Below are positions 54,201 to 64,000 of a stretch of DNA of 64,000 nucleotides, piece by piece. The position numbers were made by a program, and so were the translations under genes. Numbering within the stretch: the first letter of the stretch is position 1; each line of letters opens with the position of its first letter. The notes beneath the pieces are model-generated. The model had not been told where the DNA came from, made no database searches, and worked only from the letters and a program-made list of their open reading frames with translations. The stretch is taken from assembly GCA_037974335.1 (NCBI GenBank), contig CM075760.1:12253791-12317790 (forward strand), given 5' to 3'. Source of the stretch: Prionace glauca. Its lineage: Eukaryota; Chordata; Chondrichthyes; Carcharhiniformes; Carcharhinidae.

Positions 54201-57200
54201 ATATATCAATGCCGAAATGCCGAAAATAAACAGAAAATACTGGAGAATCTCAGTAACATCTGTGGAGACAGAATAGAGCCTTTGTTTCACATCTGGATGA
54301 CCCTTCGGCAGAGTATCCCTGCTGCTATGGAGAGATCATCGTTGCTTCCTACAACGTGTTAGAAAAGCTGCATAAATTTCCTGTGAGATGGGAATAACAG
54401 AAATAATAGATACTATTTCGAGACACTCACATAAGCTGCATCAATTCACAGAGTGATCCCAAATATCAGAACAAACTTCTTCATCCTAAACTAATCAACA
54501 TCCCAATCAGAAACTATATTCTCAAAAAAATCCTAATCCCTGTCCACCACATCATTTCTCAATGTCATCATCCTCTTCAATTTCTTCCAAAAAAAACCAC
54601 ACTGACTCGAAACGTTGGCTCTATTCTCTCTCCACACGTGCTGTCAGACTCGTTGAGATTTTCCAGCATTCATTATTTTTGCTTCAGTTTCCAGAATCTG
54701 CAGTATTTTGCTTTTATCAAACTGATGAATATAATTGGTGAATTAATTGTTTATCTGTATGAGTTGATGATAACTGAGAAATAGGAACAACCCCGGCTGT
54801 AAACTCCTCTCCAAGACACTCACAAACCTCTCTTGGACCACTCCTTTACTTACGCTGCGTCGGAGTCCAGGAACACCCTCTCTAAGAGCACTGTCGGTGT
54901 ACCTACACTGCAGGTTCTGCAGCAATTGAATAAGGCGGTTCACCACCAGCTTACTGAATGCAATTAGCAATGGGGAATAAATGGGGGCCGAGGCAACGTC
55001 GCTTTCTTATCACAGAGTAACTGTAAATATATTCCTCATTATATATGAATGAGATCTGGTGAATGAAATTATTAAATTGCAAATGGATGGTAATTGGTGA
55101 AAATAATTACGATCTTTCTGAACTTTTTTTTATATTCTCCTTATTCGTATCATTAATTACTCAGCACCGTCTCAGTTCATGTCTAAGAAGTTCCTATATC
55201 AGTAAAACTGTGCGAGACACTGCCTCAGTTTTATTTCACTTGACAATGTTATTTTTAAAAATGTTTCGTTCACGGGATATGGGTCTGATTGGAATTTGGC
55301 ATTTGACCATCCCCACGTGGCACTCGGCACTAACTCATTACTATTTTCTTGAACCAGGCCCCTGTTTATATTAAACTACAGCCTGGCTCTGTTAATACTC
55401 TGCTAGACCAGAGCTCAGTTTACATTGCACATGGCATTCTCTCTGGTGACGTAATATTTGATACACACCCTGTATATATTTCACTGTGGCAATTTTGTTC
55501 CTGCACTAACTATGCCTCTCTTTGAATTAGGTTTATTTTACTTCACGGTTTTGTGAGAAGAAGAGATAATATGTTGGGATAAAAAAGATTGTTATCAGGC
55601 AAGATCCAGAAACGGGCAGTATTGGATCACCAGTATTTTATTGTGCTGTAATTTTCTTTGTTTTTTTGTTCTTCATTGACAGTGAATGCTACACAGGACT
55701 TGATATCCACTTTCACTGCAGCCAGCAGAAGTAGATTTCAGATTTCTTTTCCAGTGTCCAAAACCTCACACGGTTTGTCCTTGCAGAAGGATGCAGAGAA
55801 TTGTGTTCTCCCAGCCACTTTAATCATTACTGGCATTGACCAGTGCAGTAAAAACTGAGACCATGTCTAATACAATATAAACGTGGATATGGAGAATTGC
55901 AGAAATAAGATTACATCTACTTTGATACAAACAGAGAGAGATCTAAATTAATATAAACAGAGGCAATGTCTCGTTTAATATAAACAGAAACATAGTGACA
56001 TACAATATAAGCAGGGACAGCGTCTAATTTAGTACAGACAGATAATATATCCAATCTACTATGTGCAAAGACAGACAACATAACATTCTACATGCAAGAT
56101 AGAATGAGTTAGGGTCCAGTGGAAAATAAACGAAGGCATGGCTCATAATACGAGCTGACACAGGGTAAATTTACTGTAATATAAAGATACTGGTTCAATC
56201 CCCATGAAATTTGTAAAGACGGCCGACTCTCCCATCAAAATCTTACAGGACAGGAGTAACATGGGGTTCGCTGCAGAATGCAAAGTCCCCTCTGTACTGG
56301 CAAATTAATAACTCCTAAATCAGGAATAGCATGAGTGAGATGCAAAGAGAATCTCCCTCTAAACTATCCAATTCAAACGTTCTTACAACATTATACTGTC
56401 TATAAACAGAGTGAAACTCCGTCGATAAATCTGTTCAAACAAAATTAAGGCAGAAAGAGCATGGACACTCGTCTATGTAAAAACTCTCCTGCACTCTTCC
56501 TTCAGAGATCCAGGATGCAGGTTTAAATTAGTGTTAGGTAGTGTTAGCCGTCCACACAGTTCCACAAAACACACCCAGGCTAGGTACAGCAGAGATTCGA
56601 TACGGATTAAATCTTCCCTGACAAAAATATATCAACCATTCATAAACCAGGAACAATGAGTTCAGACGCAGAGTAAATATTCCTCTACTCTGTCCAGTCA
56701 AATACTCCAAGGACAGGGACAACACCGGCTAAATATAGGGAAAGATTCCACATCGAATCCTTATCACCAGGTGGAACCGAGGTTAGGTGCAGAAGAAAAT
56801 GTTTCAAGCATTTCAAGATCATTGATTTCTCAAGAGATCTTTTAGAGTAAATCTCAGTCATGGATTCCAATTTATTGAATTATATTCTTTTAGAAACCTG
56901 TACCGTGGCTGAGAGGGCAAACATCGGGCAAACATTGATTTTATCGAGCCCGGGGCAGGCTCGAGGGGCTAGATGGCCTAGTCCTGCTCCCATTTCTTAC
57001 GTTCTTATGTTCTTTTGCTGTGGAGTGAAGACGATGAACCATCGTGGAGAGACAAGACGCAGAACCAGACAGGAGAAAGACAGAGAAAGAGATGAAACAC
57101 AGGAGATGTTCTGTGTTTTCTGTGTCATTACATTTCGGGATCAGAGGGATTATTTCTTAATTCTGAACATAGATATCATCATGATATTTTTCCTCACATA

Positions 57201-57240
57201 ACTGATGAATAAATAATGTTGAAAAACAACCATTACTGAA
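51300..57240. other. Intergenic, AT-rich, few recognisable items
   Basis: Upstream of the IgM promoter. I see repeat scraps at 53284-53350 (ACACCAGGTT family), 54235-54310 and 54600-54720 (GGAAAATCTCAGCA family) and a LINE tail at 56935-57015. The stretch 51500-51925 is duplicated beyond 59.9 kb (see the VH relic). No gene is supported; the open frames are short and without family features. Confidence 0.65.
56935..57015 (+). mobile_element. LINE 3' tail
   Basis: GGGGCAGGCTCGAGGGGCTA to TTTCTTACGTTCTTATGTTCT, the CR1-like family end; only about 80 bp. Confidence 0.7.
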
Positions 57241-57784
57241 ATCCGTTGATTGATTTGCATGGTTCTCTCTATTTCTGTGCTGTGTTGGTGGGGAAATATT
57301 TGTTGTGTTTTTGTCAGTCAACAATCTCATTAGGAATTACTATTTTTGTATTTATTTACATAAATACCTTACTGTTTACAATGAAATGTTCATGACAGAA
57401 AAACCAGATAAACCGTCACTTATTGATCAGTTTCAACTCAAAATAGCGATTTATTTTAAGAATTTTAACAGTTGGTTCAATATGAATAAAACTTTTTGAA
57501 CATTCATAACTCCGGCTTGTACTTAACTACAATAAAATAAGACATTTCATTTCAGAATTAGTTCTGAAAGTTCTGATGTCACAATTAATAAAGTATCTGT
57601 GAACAGGCAGATATTCCACTGAATGTTAATCTGATTGAGGATTTAATCTGTTTAAACTCGACAAGTTAAATAAAAAAAACAGATCTGATGTCTGAAATAT
57701 TCTTTCACAAATAGTGATCACACTCACACGAGGGAAGAATAAAAAATGTGGTTATCACGAAGAGATACAATTATTTTTGCTCCC

Positions 57785-58260
57785 TCACAGGTGACAGGGA
57801 AGCGGGTTCGATTCTAACATTGGGTGACTGTGTGTGGTTTTCACATTCTATCCACATCCATGTGAGTTTCCTCCGAGTGCTCCAGTTTCCTTCCACAGTC
57901 CCAGGATGTGCAGGTTAGGTGGATTGGCTGTGATAAATTGCCCCTTCGCGCCCTATGATGTGCAAAGTAGAATCATAGAATCCCTATAGTGCAGAAGGAG
58001 ACCATTCGGTTCATCAAGTCTGCTATCCGGCAGAGCATCCTTCCCAGGCCCAATGTAAATTGTCTATGCTAAATTTCCTGTTAGTGTCCAATAATGTGTA
58101 GGTTCGGGGGATTAGCCTGTGAATATGTGTGGTTTCCGGGATCGGTTCAAAGCTTGCCTAGGTAGGATGCCCTGCTGGAGAGCCCGCTGCAGAGTTATTG
58201 GACCGAATGACCATGTTGAACTGTAGGGATTCTATGATTTTATGCTTCTATGATCAGGCA
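57785..58260 (+). mobile_element. HE1-like SINE with nested SINE fragment
   Basis: A plus-strand SINE (GGGTTCGATTCTAACATTGG B-box, GTTTCCTCCGAGTGCTCCAG body, tail ending GTAGGGATTCTATGA) contains a reversed tail fragment at about 57970-58060 (AATCATAGAATCCCTATAGT). Confidence 0.65.
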
Positions 58261-58935
58261 GAGCAGTGATTATATTCACATTAATCTCAGCGATTCCAAA
58301 GTATTACAAATTATGGGGGAATTTGAATGTATAGAACATTTTACCCGACCTCATGTCGCCCCAAAGTTCTTAAAACTCACTGAGGTACCTTTGCTGAATT
58401 TAGTCGCTGTTCCCATGTTGTAACTAACCAGGTAAGTTACGTACCACAAACTCCCACAAACCCGGTTGTGATAAATGGCCAACAAATTTGCGATTTTATT
58501 TGACAAATGAGGTTTTGGGTCGGACATTGGACAGAACAGATTTGCTGTTCATAATTATATCAAGAGATTTTACATCCTGGCATTGATGTTAAATACGAAT
58601 CTGGTTCTCTCTCTCTGATGATACCCATTGAGATGCTGAGTAGCACTGTTGCTGTTTTAGTTTTAGATTTCCGGAATCTGCAGCAATTTGCACTGATTTT
58701 ATTGAATTTCTGGATGCGAGCGTCACTGACAAAGCTAACATTAATTGGTGATTGTGAACCATCTTGCTGAAACCTGCCCTCTGGATGGGTGACGTTCCAC
58801 TGCAGGTTTAATAGAACTGGGTGGCTTTCTCGGATATTTCAGTGGTGGTGAAGGGTTATTTTCATCACATGGAACTGGAGTCTGTGTAGGACAGACAGGG
58901 GAAAGATAGGAATACTCGGTTTATAGTTATTTGCA

Positions 58936-59760
58936 AAGAGAAGATGTTGTTTGAAGTATAAAAACAATTCTGTGGATTCTGGAATTCAAACCCAAAGAGA
59001 AAATGCTGGAAAATCTCAGCAGGCCTGGCAATATTTGTAAGGAGAGGGAAAAGCTGACGTTTCGAGTCCAGATGTCCTGAGACTGTCCAGCAATTTCTCT
59101 TCACGTTGTTTTAAGTGTCTTTGGGTGGAATAAATTGATTCTGAATCTCTGGGGCGGAGGAATTGTGGGTTGATCCAAGACTATCAAACTGAAGGAGAGA
59201 CTATAAACCCTATCAGGGACGGGTCGGACCCAGACCATCCAGTTGCTGCCCATATTGAACACTTTGTCTTTACAGCTCAGTCTCAGGGAGCCTCAGGGAT
59301 GCCCGGTTTCTGCCTCTGGCTGAGTCAACACAACCTCCGATTCGACACTTTAAACAAAAGCTATGAAAAGAAAACGCAACTCACCCCGGAAACACTCTCT
59401 CACCTTTTTCCATCAGGGACTAGGTAAAAACAAATTCTGAGGACACTACAAACCGACTCAGAAACTATTTCTTTACAGCTGCAATCAGAGTTTTGAATGG
59501 ATCTACCTCGCATTAAATTGATATTTTTCTAGACCCGAGCTATGACTGCAACATAATATTCTTCACTCTCTCCCTTCCTTCTCTATTCACGGTATGCTCC
59601 GTCTGTACAGTGCGCAAGACTGTGTACTAATGTGTGTGATAATAATAAATCAAATAAAATATATCAAAAAACACCGAGGATTATTCCCAGTGAATTGATT
59701 GCTGACACTGGAATATTCAACAGACAGACTAACACTGAGGCAGAAAGAGTGAGATCCATT
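58936..59760 (-). pseudogene. VH pseudogene with two insertions
   Basis: The minus strand keeps VH text aligned with the working VH exon: SEVVLTQPEAETG, LRLSCKDK, SNWMVWVRPVPD, and in the FR3 region the bases GCAAAGAGAAGATGTTGTTTGAAGT. It has an in-frame stop in FR1 (CATCCCTGAGGC), a damaged FR2/CDR2, and no RSS. A repeat of 148 bp (58958-59105) splits FR3, flanked by TTGTTTGAAGT/TTGTTTTAAGT. A second insertion (59356-59654) splits the start of the leader intron, whose relic continues at 59655-59755. No leader exon, D, J or C remains. The flanks are duplicated too, so this is a relic of a second IgM cluster 5' of the live one. Confidence 0.85.
59356..59654 (+). mobile_element. Non-LTR retrotransposon 3' end inside the VH relic
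   Basis: Ends TGTGATAATAATAAATCAAA and has TTTTTCCATCAGGGACTAGGT (PSGTR) coding text, matching the family at 5105-5395 and 6868-6990. Plus strand. Confidence 0.7.
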
Positions 59761-60111
59761 GGAACGTCTCTGCCACTCCAAAAGGTGAAATTATATTTGA
59801 GCCTCTGTTATAGAGAAAAAAACAATTTGATTGTAAATCAAGTCCCTTAATTCTGCACCCCCTTTCACAAGAGAATAGACATAAAGAAGATGACATGACC
59901 TTATCAGGGTAAAAACGCCAGTCTGATTTGCACATTGCAGCAAAAATATAATCCATTTGAAGAATTATTATCGATTTATGTAACTAATTGCTGGAATAAT
60001 TTTATTTCAGGTGTGGGTAGCTGTCACTGTAATTTGGGACTGGATACAAGAAGGAGGGAAGAAATGGCCTCACGTTATAGAGAGGCAATTAATACACAAA
60101 CTTATCTAATG

Positions 60112-62340
60112 TTACATAAGAACATAAGAACATAAGAAATAGGAGCAGGAGTAGGCCATCTGGCCCTTCGAGCCTGCCCCGCCATTCAATAAGATCATGG
60201 CTGATCTGTCGTGACTCAGCTCCACCTTCCCGCCTTCTCCCCATAACCCTTAATCCCTTCTCTTATCAAAAACCCATCAACCCGTTTCTTAAAAATATTT
60301 AGCGAGGCAGCCTCCACCACTTCAACGGGCAGAGAATTCCAGAGATTCACCACCCTTTGAGTGAAGAAGTTCCTCCTCAACTCTGTTCTAAACCGCCCCC
60401 CCTTTATCTTGAGGCTGTGCCCCCTAGTCCTACTGTCTTTTTTGAGCGGGAACAGTCTCTCCACCTCTATCCTATCCATCCCATTCATCATCTTATACGT
60501 CTCAATGAGATCTCCCCTCATTCTTCTAAACTCTAACGAGTACAAGCCTAGTTTATTCAGCCTCTCCTCATAGCTCAATCCCCTCAACTCCGGTATCAGC
60601 CGAGTAAACCTCCTCTGCACTCCCTCCAGGGCCAAAACATCCTTGCGCAGGTGCGGCGCCCAAAACTGCACACAGTACTCCAGCTGCGGCCTCACCAATG
60701 CCCTATACAGCTGCAGCAAGACCTCCCTACTTTTATATTCAATCCCCTTCGCTATGAAGGCCAGCATCCCATTCGCCTTCCTGACCACCTGCTGCACCTG
60801 CAAGCTGGGTTTTTGCGACTCATGCACAAGGACCCCGAGGTCCCTCTGCACCGTCGCCTGCTGCAGTTTTTCGCCCCGTAAGTAATAGTCCTTCCTACCA
60901 TTCCTCCTACCAAAGTGGACCACCTCACACTTGCCAACATTAAATTCCATTTGCCATTTCCTGGCCCATTCGCCCAGCCTATCTAGATCCTTCTGCAGAC
61001 TCTCCACACCCTCCGCACAATTTGCCTTTCCCCCAATCTTGGTGTCATCAGCAAATTTCGACACCCTGCACTCGGTTCCCTCCTCCAGATCATCTATATA
61101 AATGGTAAATAGCTGAGGCCCCAGCACCGACCCCTGGGGCACTCCACTAGTCACCAACCGCCAATCCGAATAGCATCCATTGACCCCCACTCTCTGCCTC
61201 CTATTTGACAACCAATCCTCTATCCACGCTAACACCCTACCCCCAACTCCATGTCCCCTGACCTTCTGCAATAACCTCTTGTGAGGTACCTTGTCAAACG
61301 CCTTCTGAAAATCCAGAAAGACCACATCCACCGGCTCTCCTCCATCCACTGCCCTAGACATACCCTCATAGAACTCCAGTAAATTTGTCAGACACGACTT
61401 CCCTTTAATGAAACCGTGTTGCGTCCGCCCTATCAAGCAATTCCCCTCAAGATGCCTCGCTATTTCCTCCTTAATGACGGTTTCTAACATTTTACCTACC
61501 ACAGACGTTAAACTAACCGGCCTATAATTCCCCGCCTTTTGCCTGCCACCCTTCTTAAACAACGGCGTAACGTTAGCCGTTTTCCAATCTTCCGGCACTT
61601 CCCCGGAATCCAGCGACGTCTGGAAAATAACCACCAAGGCATCCACTATCACCTCCGCCATTTCTTTCAGAACCCTCGGATGCATTCCATCCGGTCCTGG
61701 GGACTTGTCCACAATCAGCCCCTCCAGTCTGTCGAGCACCACCTCTCTAGTAACAGTAATGTCATTAAGACCCTCCATTCCTACCACCTTTCCATCGCTA
61801 ACACCCGGCAAATTATTCACGTCCTCCTCCGTGAAGACAGAAACAAAGAAGTTATTCAAGACCTTAGCCATATCCCTATCCCCTACCACTAGCTCCCCTT
61901 TCTCATCCTCTAAAGGACCAACGTTTATCCTAGCCAGCCTCTTCCTTTTTATATATTTATAAAAACTCTTGCTATCCTTTTTTATATTAAGTGCTAGCCC
62001 AGCCTCATAGCTTCTCCTACCCTCCTTTATCAATTTCTTTGTCAATCTTTGTTGACATTTAAACCTTTCCCAATCCTCTTCTCTCCCACTGCTCTTAGCT
62101 ACTCTAAACTCCTCCGCTTTTAATTTAACACTTTCCTTCACCTCCTTCGTTATCCACGGCTTATTACCTCTCCTCCTACTGTCCTTTTTAACCATCGGAA
62201 TAAATTTCTGCTGAGCACCAAGAAAGATCTCCTTAAAGATCCTCCACTGCTCCTCAGCAGACCTACCTTCCAACGCGTTCCCCCAGTCCACATTCGCCAA
62301 TTCTTCTCTCATCCTACCATACTCCCCTCTGTTCTCAGGA
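60112..62340 (-). mobile_element. CR1-like LINE, young, 698-codon open RT frame
   Basis: The minus strand has an open frame from ATG 62312 to the stop at 60216. It covers a pre-RT part (NKPWITKEVKESVKLK, SFYKYIKRKR), the reverse transcriptase (NYRPVSLTSVVGKMLE, FLDFQKAFDKVPH, SGVPQGSVLGPQLF, and the catalytic FADDTKIGG), and the C-terminal part (VQRRFTRLIPELRG, FFTQRVVNLWNSLPVE). The endonuclease and ORF1 are missing, because the copy is cut at about 62340, as is usual for 5'-truncated LINEs. The 3' end has TTCTTATG units, the short terminal repeat typical of CR1. With no stop in 698 codons it is a recent insertion. It sits within the duplicated flank of the VH relic. Confidence 0.9.
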
Positions 62341-62600
62341 CCCGACTTCGAATCCCATCACCACAGATGGTGGGATTTAAATTCAGTATAAAAATCATCT
62401 GGAAATAAGAATCCACTTATGGTCATGATATCATTGTCGATTGTGTAAAACCCTACCTGCTTCACTAATGTATTTTAGAGAAGGGAATCTGCCGTCCTTG
62501 CCTGGTCTGGCCTATGTGTGACCCAAGAACCACAGCAATGTGATTGGCTCTCACTGCCCTCGGACAAGAAGTAGGCAATAAATTCTGATCAGTCAAAGGT
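62341..62600 (+). mobile_element. tRNA-derived SINE, second family, 3' part
   Basis: CCGACTTCGAATCCCATCAC, GAATCTGCCGTCCTTGCCTGG and GGCAATAAATTCTGATCAG match the element at 37975-38275. It abuts the truncated LINE. Confidence 0.65.
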
Positions 62601-62609
62601 GCCCATGTC

Positions 62610-62908
62610 CATAGAATCATTACAGAGCAGAAGAAGGCCTTTTGGCCTATCAGGCCCAAACCCGCAACATTCCCACCTCAGTCTATCCCCATCACCCCAC
62701 GTATATTCCCTGCTAATTCTCCTGACACGATTGGACAATTCATCATCGTGGATCAACCTAAGCGGCATATCCTTGAACAATGTGAGTAAATGAGAAAGCA
62801 ATTGGAGAATATGCAGACTCCACACAGACAGACCCAAACCGGGAGTTGAACCCGGGTCCCTGGCGCTTTGAGGCAGAAACCCTAACATATATGCCACCAT
62901 GCCATCCA
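62610..62908 (-). mobile_element. HE1-like SINE
   Basis: Reverse-complement SINE: tail ATAGAATCATTACAGAGCAG, body AGAATATGCAGACTCCACAC, B-box TTGAACCCGGGTCCCTGGCG. Diverged. Confidence 0.7.
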
Positions 62909-62979
62909 CAAATTAATTCAAAAAGGACAATCGTCATGTGATGCAATATTACACGTTAGATTTCCCCAAAGGCTCCTTT

Positions 62980-63195
62980 ACCCTGTGAAAATTAACACGA
63001 AAGAAAACTGGTGGACTTATAATTATATGAGCTGACAGGGAAACATGACATCGACATCAACCTTTGACAGAGAATTTATAGAATCCGAATGGACACGGTG
63101 ATCAGGAAAGTTCTTTGTCAACATCCAAATCACTGCTGCTCATTTTATTGGCCACCGGCTGTAGAACATTCACTGGTAGTGGGAACTCAGGATAT
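62980..63195. repeat. Duplicated flank of the IgM V region
   Basis: GAGCTGACAGGGAAACATGA, GAATCCGAATGGACACGGTG and TATTGGCCACCGGCTGTAGA match 51738-51925 (GAGTTGACAGAGAAACATAA, GAATCGGAACGGACGCTGAG, TATTGGTTACCGGCTGTGTA) in the same direction. With 59935-60110 and the VH relic it shows one duplication of about 1.4 kb or more, now spread by insertions. Confidence 0.8.
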
Positions 63196-63890
63196 TAGGT
63201 GAGGTCCCAGTCCTCTGGAACCTCACCTGTGTCCAAAGAAGAGACAAAGATTTGCGTCAGAGGCCCAGCAATTTCATCTCTCACCTCCCTTAGCAGCCTG
63301 GGATAAATGCCATCAGGCCCCGGAGTTTTATCAGTTTTTTATGCTGCCTAAAAACCCTAGCACTTCTTCTCTCGTAATGGATATTTCCTTCAACTGGTCT
63401 ACAGCTCCCTCCAAGACAGTACAAGACACCAAGCCCCTCTCCTTCGTGAATACTGACGCAAAGTATTCATTCAGGATCTCCCCCATTCCCTCAGACTCTA
63501 TGCACAGTTCCTCTCCTCTGTCCCTCAGAGGGCCGATTTTCCCTCTAACCACCCTGTTGTTCCTGATATAAGAGTAAAATGCCTTTGGATTTCCCTTAAT
63601 CCTATCCGCCAAAGCCATTTTATGCCCCCTTTTCGCCCTTCTAACTCCCCTTTTGAGCTCCCTCCTGCTCTCTCTATATTCCTCCAGTGCTCTTCCCGTT
63701 CCCAGTTGCTTAGACCTAACATATGCCTCCCTCTTCTTCCTGACCAAGTCCTCAATATCCCCTGCAATCCACAGCTCTCTAATCCTACCTTTCCCATCCT
63801 TCCTCTTAACCGGGACATGTCTTTCCTGCAACCTTTTCAGTTTTCCCTTGAAAGCCTCCCACTTGCCGACCGTGGACATGTGTTTACTGT
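63185..63890 (-). mobile_element. LINE, pre-RT and early RT part, second CR1-like family
   Basis: Minus-strand open text reads LWIAGDIEDLVRKKREAYVR, KAFYSYIRNNRVVRGKIGPL, LNEYFASVFTKE and then, after a small shift near 63340, a PGPDG-type RT start. It resembles the pre-RT region of 60112-62340 but is clearly another family. It is cut at both ends. Confidence 0.8.
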
Positions 63891-64000
63891 GATTCTAACT
63901 TTTCTATTGGAAATGGAAGGATGCCGGTTTTAATTGTGTTGTTGATTTGTAAACTATATGAAATTTATCAGACAACACACAAAGACGCACACACACATAT

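Noticed and set aside
57253-57260. ATTTGCAT octamer as a VH promoter element
   Set aside because: It lies 6 kb upstream of the VH start codon and is expected by chance in AT-rich DNA.
1-64000. CRISPR arrays, bacterial operons, rRNA genes
   Set aside because: The window is clearly vertebrate nuclear DNA; tandem repeats seen here have no spacer pattern, and no rRNA sequence was recognised.

Overview
The window looks like nuclear DNA of a cartilaginous fish, most likely a shark. Two things support this. First, an IgM heavy-chain gene sits in a compact V-D-J-C cluster, the elasmobranch layout. Second, the background is dense in tRNA-headed SINEs of the shark HE1 type and CR1-like LINEs. Its centre is an apparently complete IgM cluster on the minus strand, about 51.17 to 31.5 kb.

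Read in transcription order, the cluster has a TATA-like box (51161-51170), a split leader (51026-51071), one VH segment with a 23-spacer RSS, one D segment (50159-50173) with a 12-spacer RSS towards V and a 22-spacer RSS towards J, and a JH (49738-49783) with a 12-spacer RSS. A 10.2-kb J-C intron follows, then C1, C2, C3 and C4 (39481 to 35619). C4 ends in a secretory tail with polyA signals, and about 3.4 kb further on come two membrane exons (32127-32254 and 31984-31992). All splice sites and phases agree, the segments are unjoined, and I see no coding break. The J-C intron holds a G-rich, GAGCT-bearing block 1-1.7 kb before C1 that resembles a mammalian switch region, a 1.8-kb GTGAG array of opposite strand skew, and a tandemly duplicated AT-rich block just 3' of J. 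A VH pseudogene with duplicated flanks lies at 58.9-63.2 kb, split by repeats and by a young CR1 with a 698-codon open frame.

The first 26 kb hold a cluster of C2H2 zinc-finger genes without KRAB. One (16094-16936) is intact, one (21984-22574) is open, one (2424-3314) has a frameshifted tail, and two are broken (7315-8670 and 22874-25970). They share one design: a GC-rich non-coding first exon and promoter with CRE, CCAAT and NRF1-like sites (4180-4665 and 18640-19165), an intron, and a single finger exon starting MEK. The units lie in inverted orientation, so the left 13 kb is partly an inverted duplication. The broken gene at 23-26 kb shows very recent internal expansion: a 168-bp two-finger unit, a 24-bp minisatellite and an 84-bp finger unit.

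The rest is interspersed repeats (CR1-like LINE 3' ends, SINEs, a palindromic element at 17.66-18.39 kb, a broken Ty3/Gypsy integrase fossil at 12.8-13.8 kb), simple repeats, and GC-rich promoter-like patches at 27.6 and 29.0-29.6 kb for which no gene is visible. All calls come from reading sequence and frames; no database search was run.
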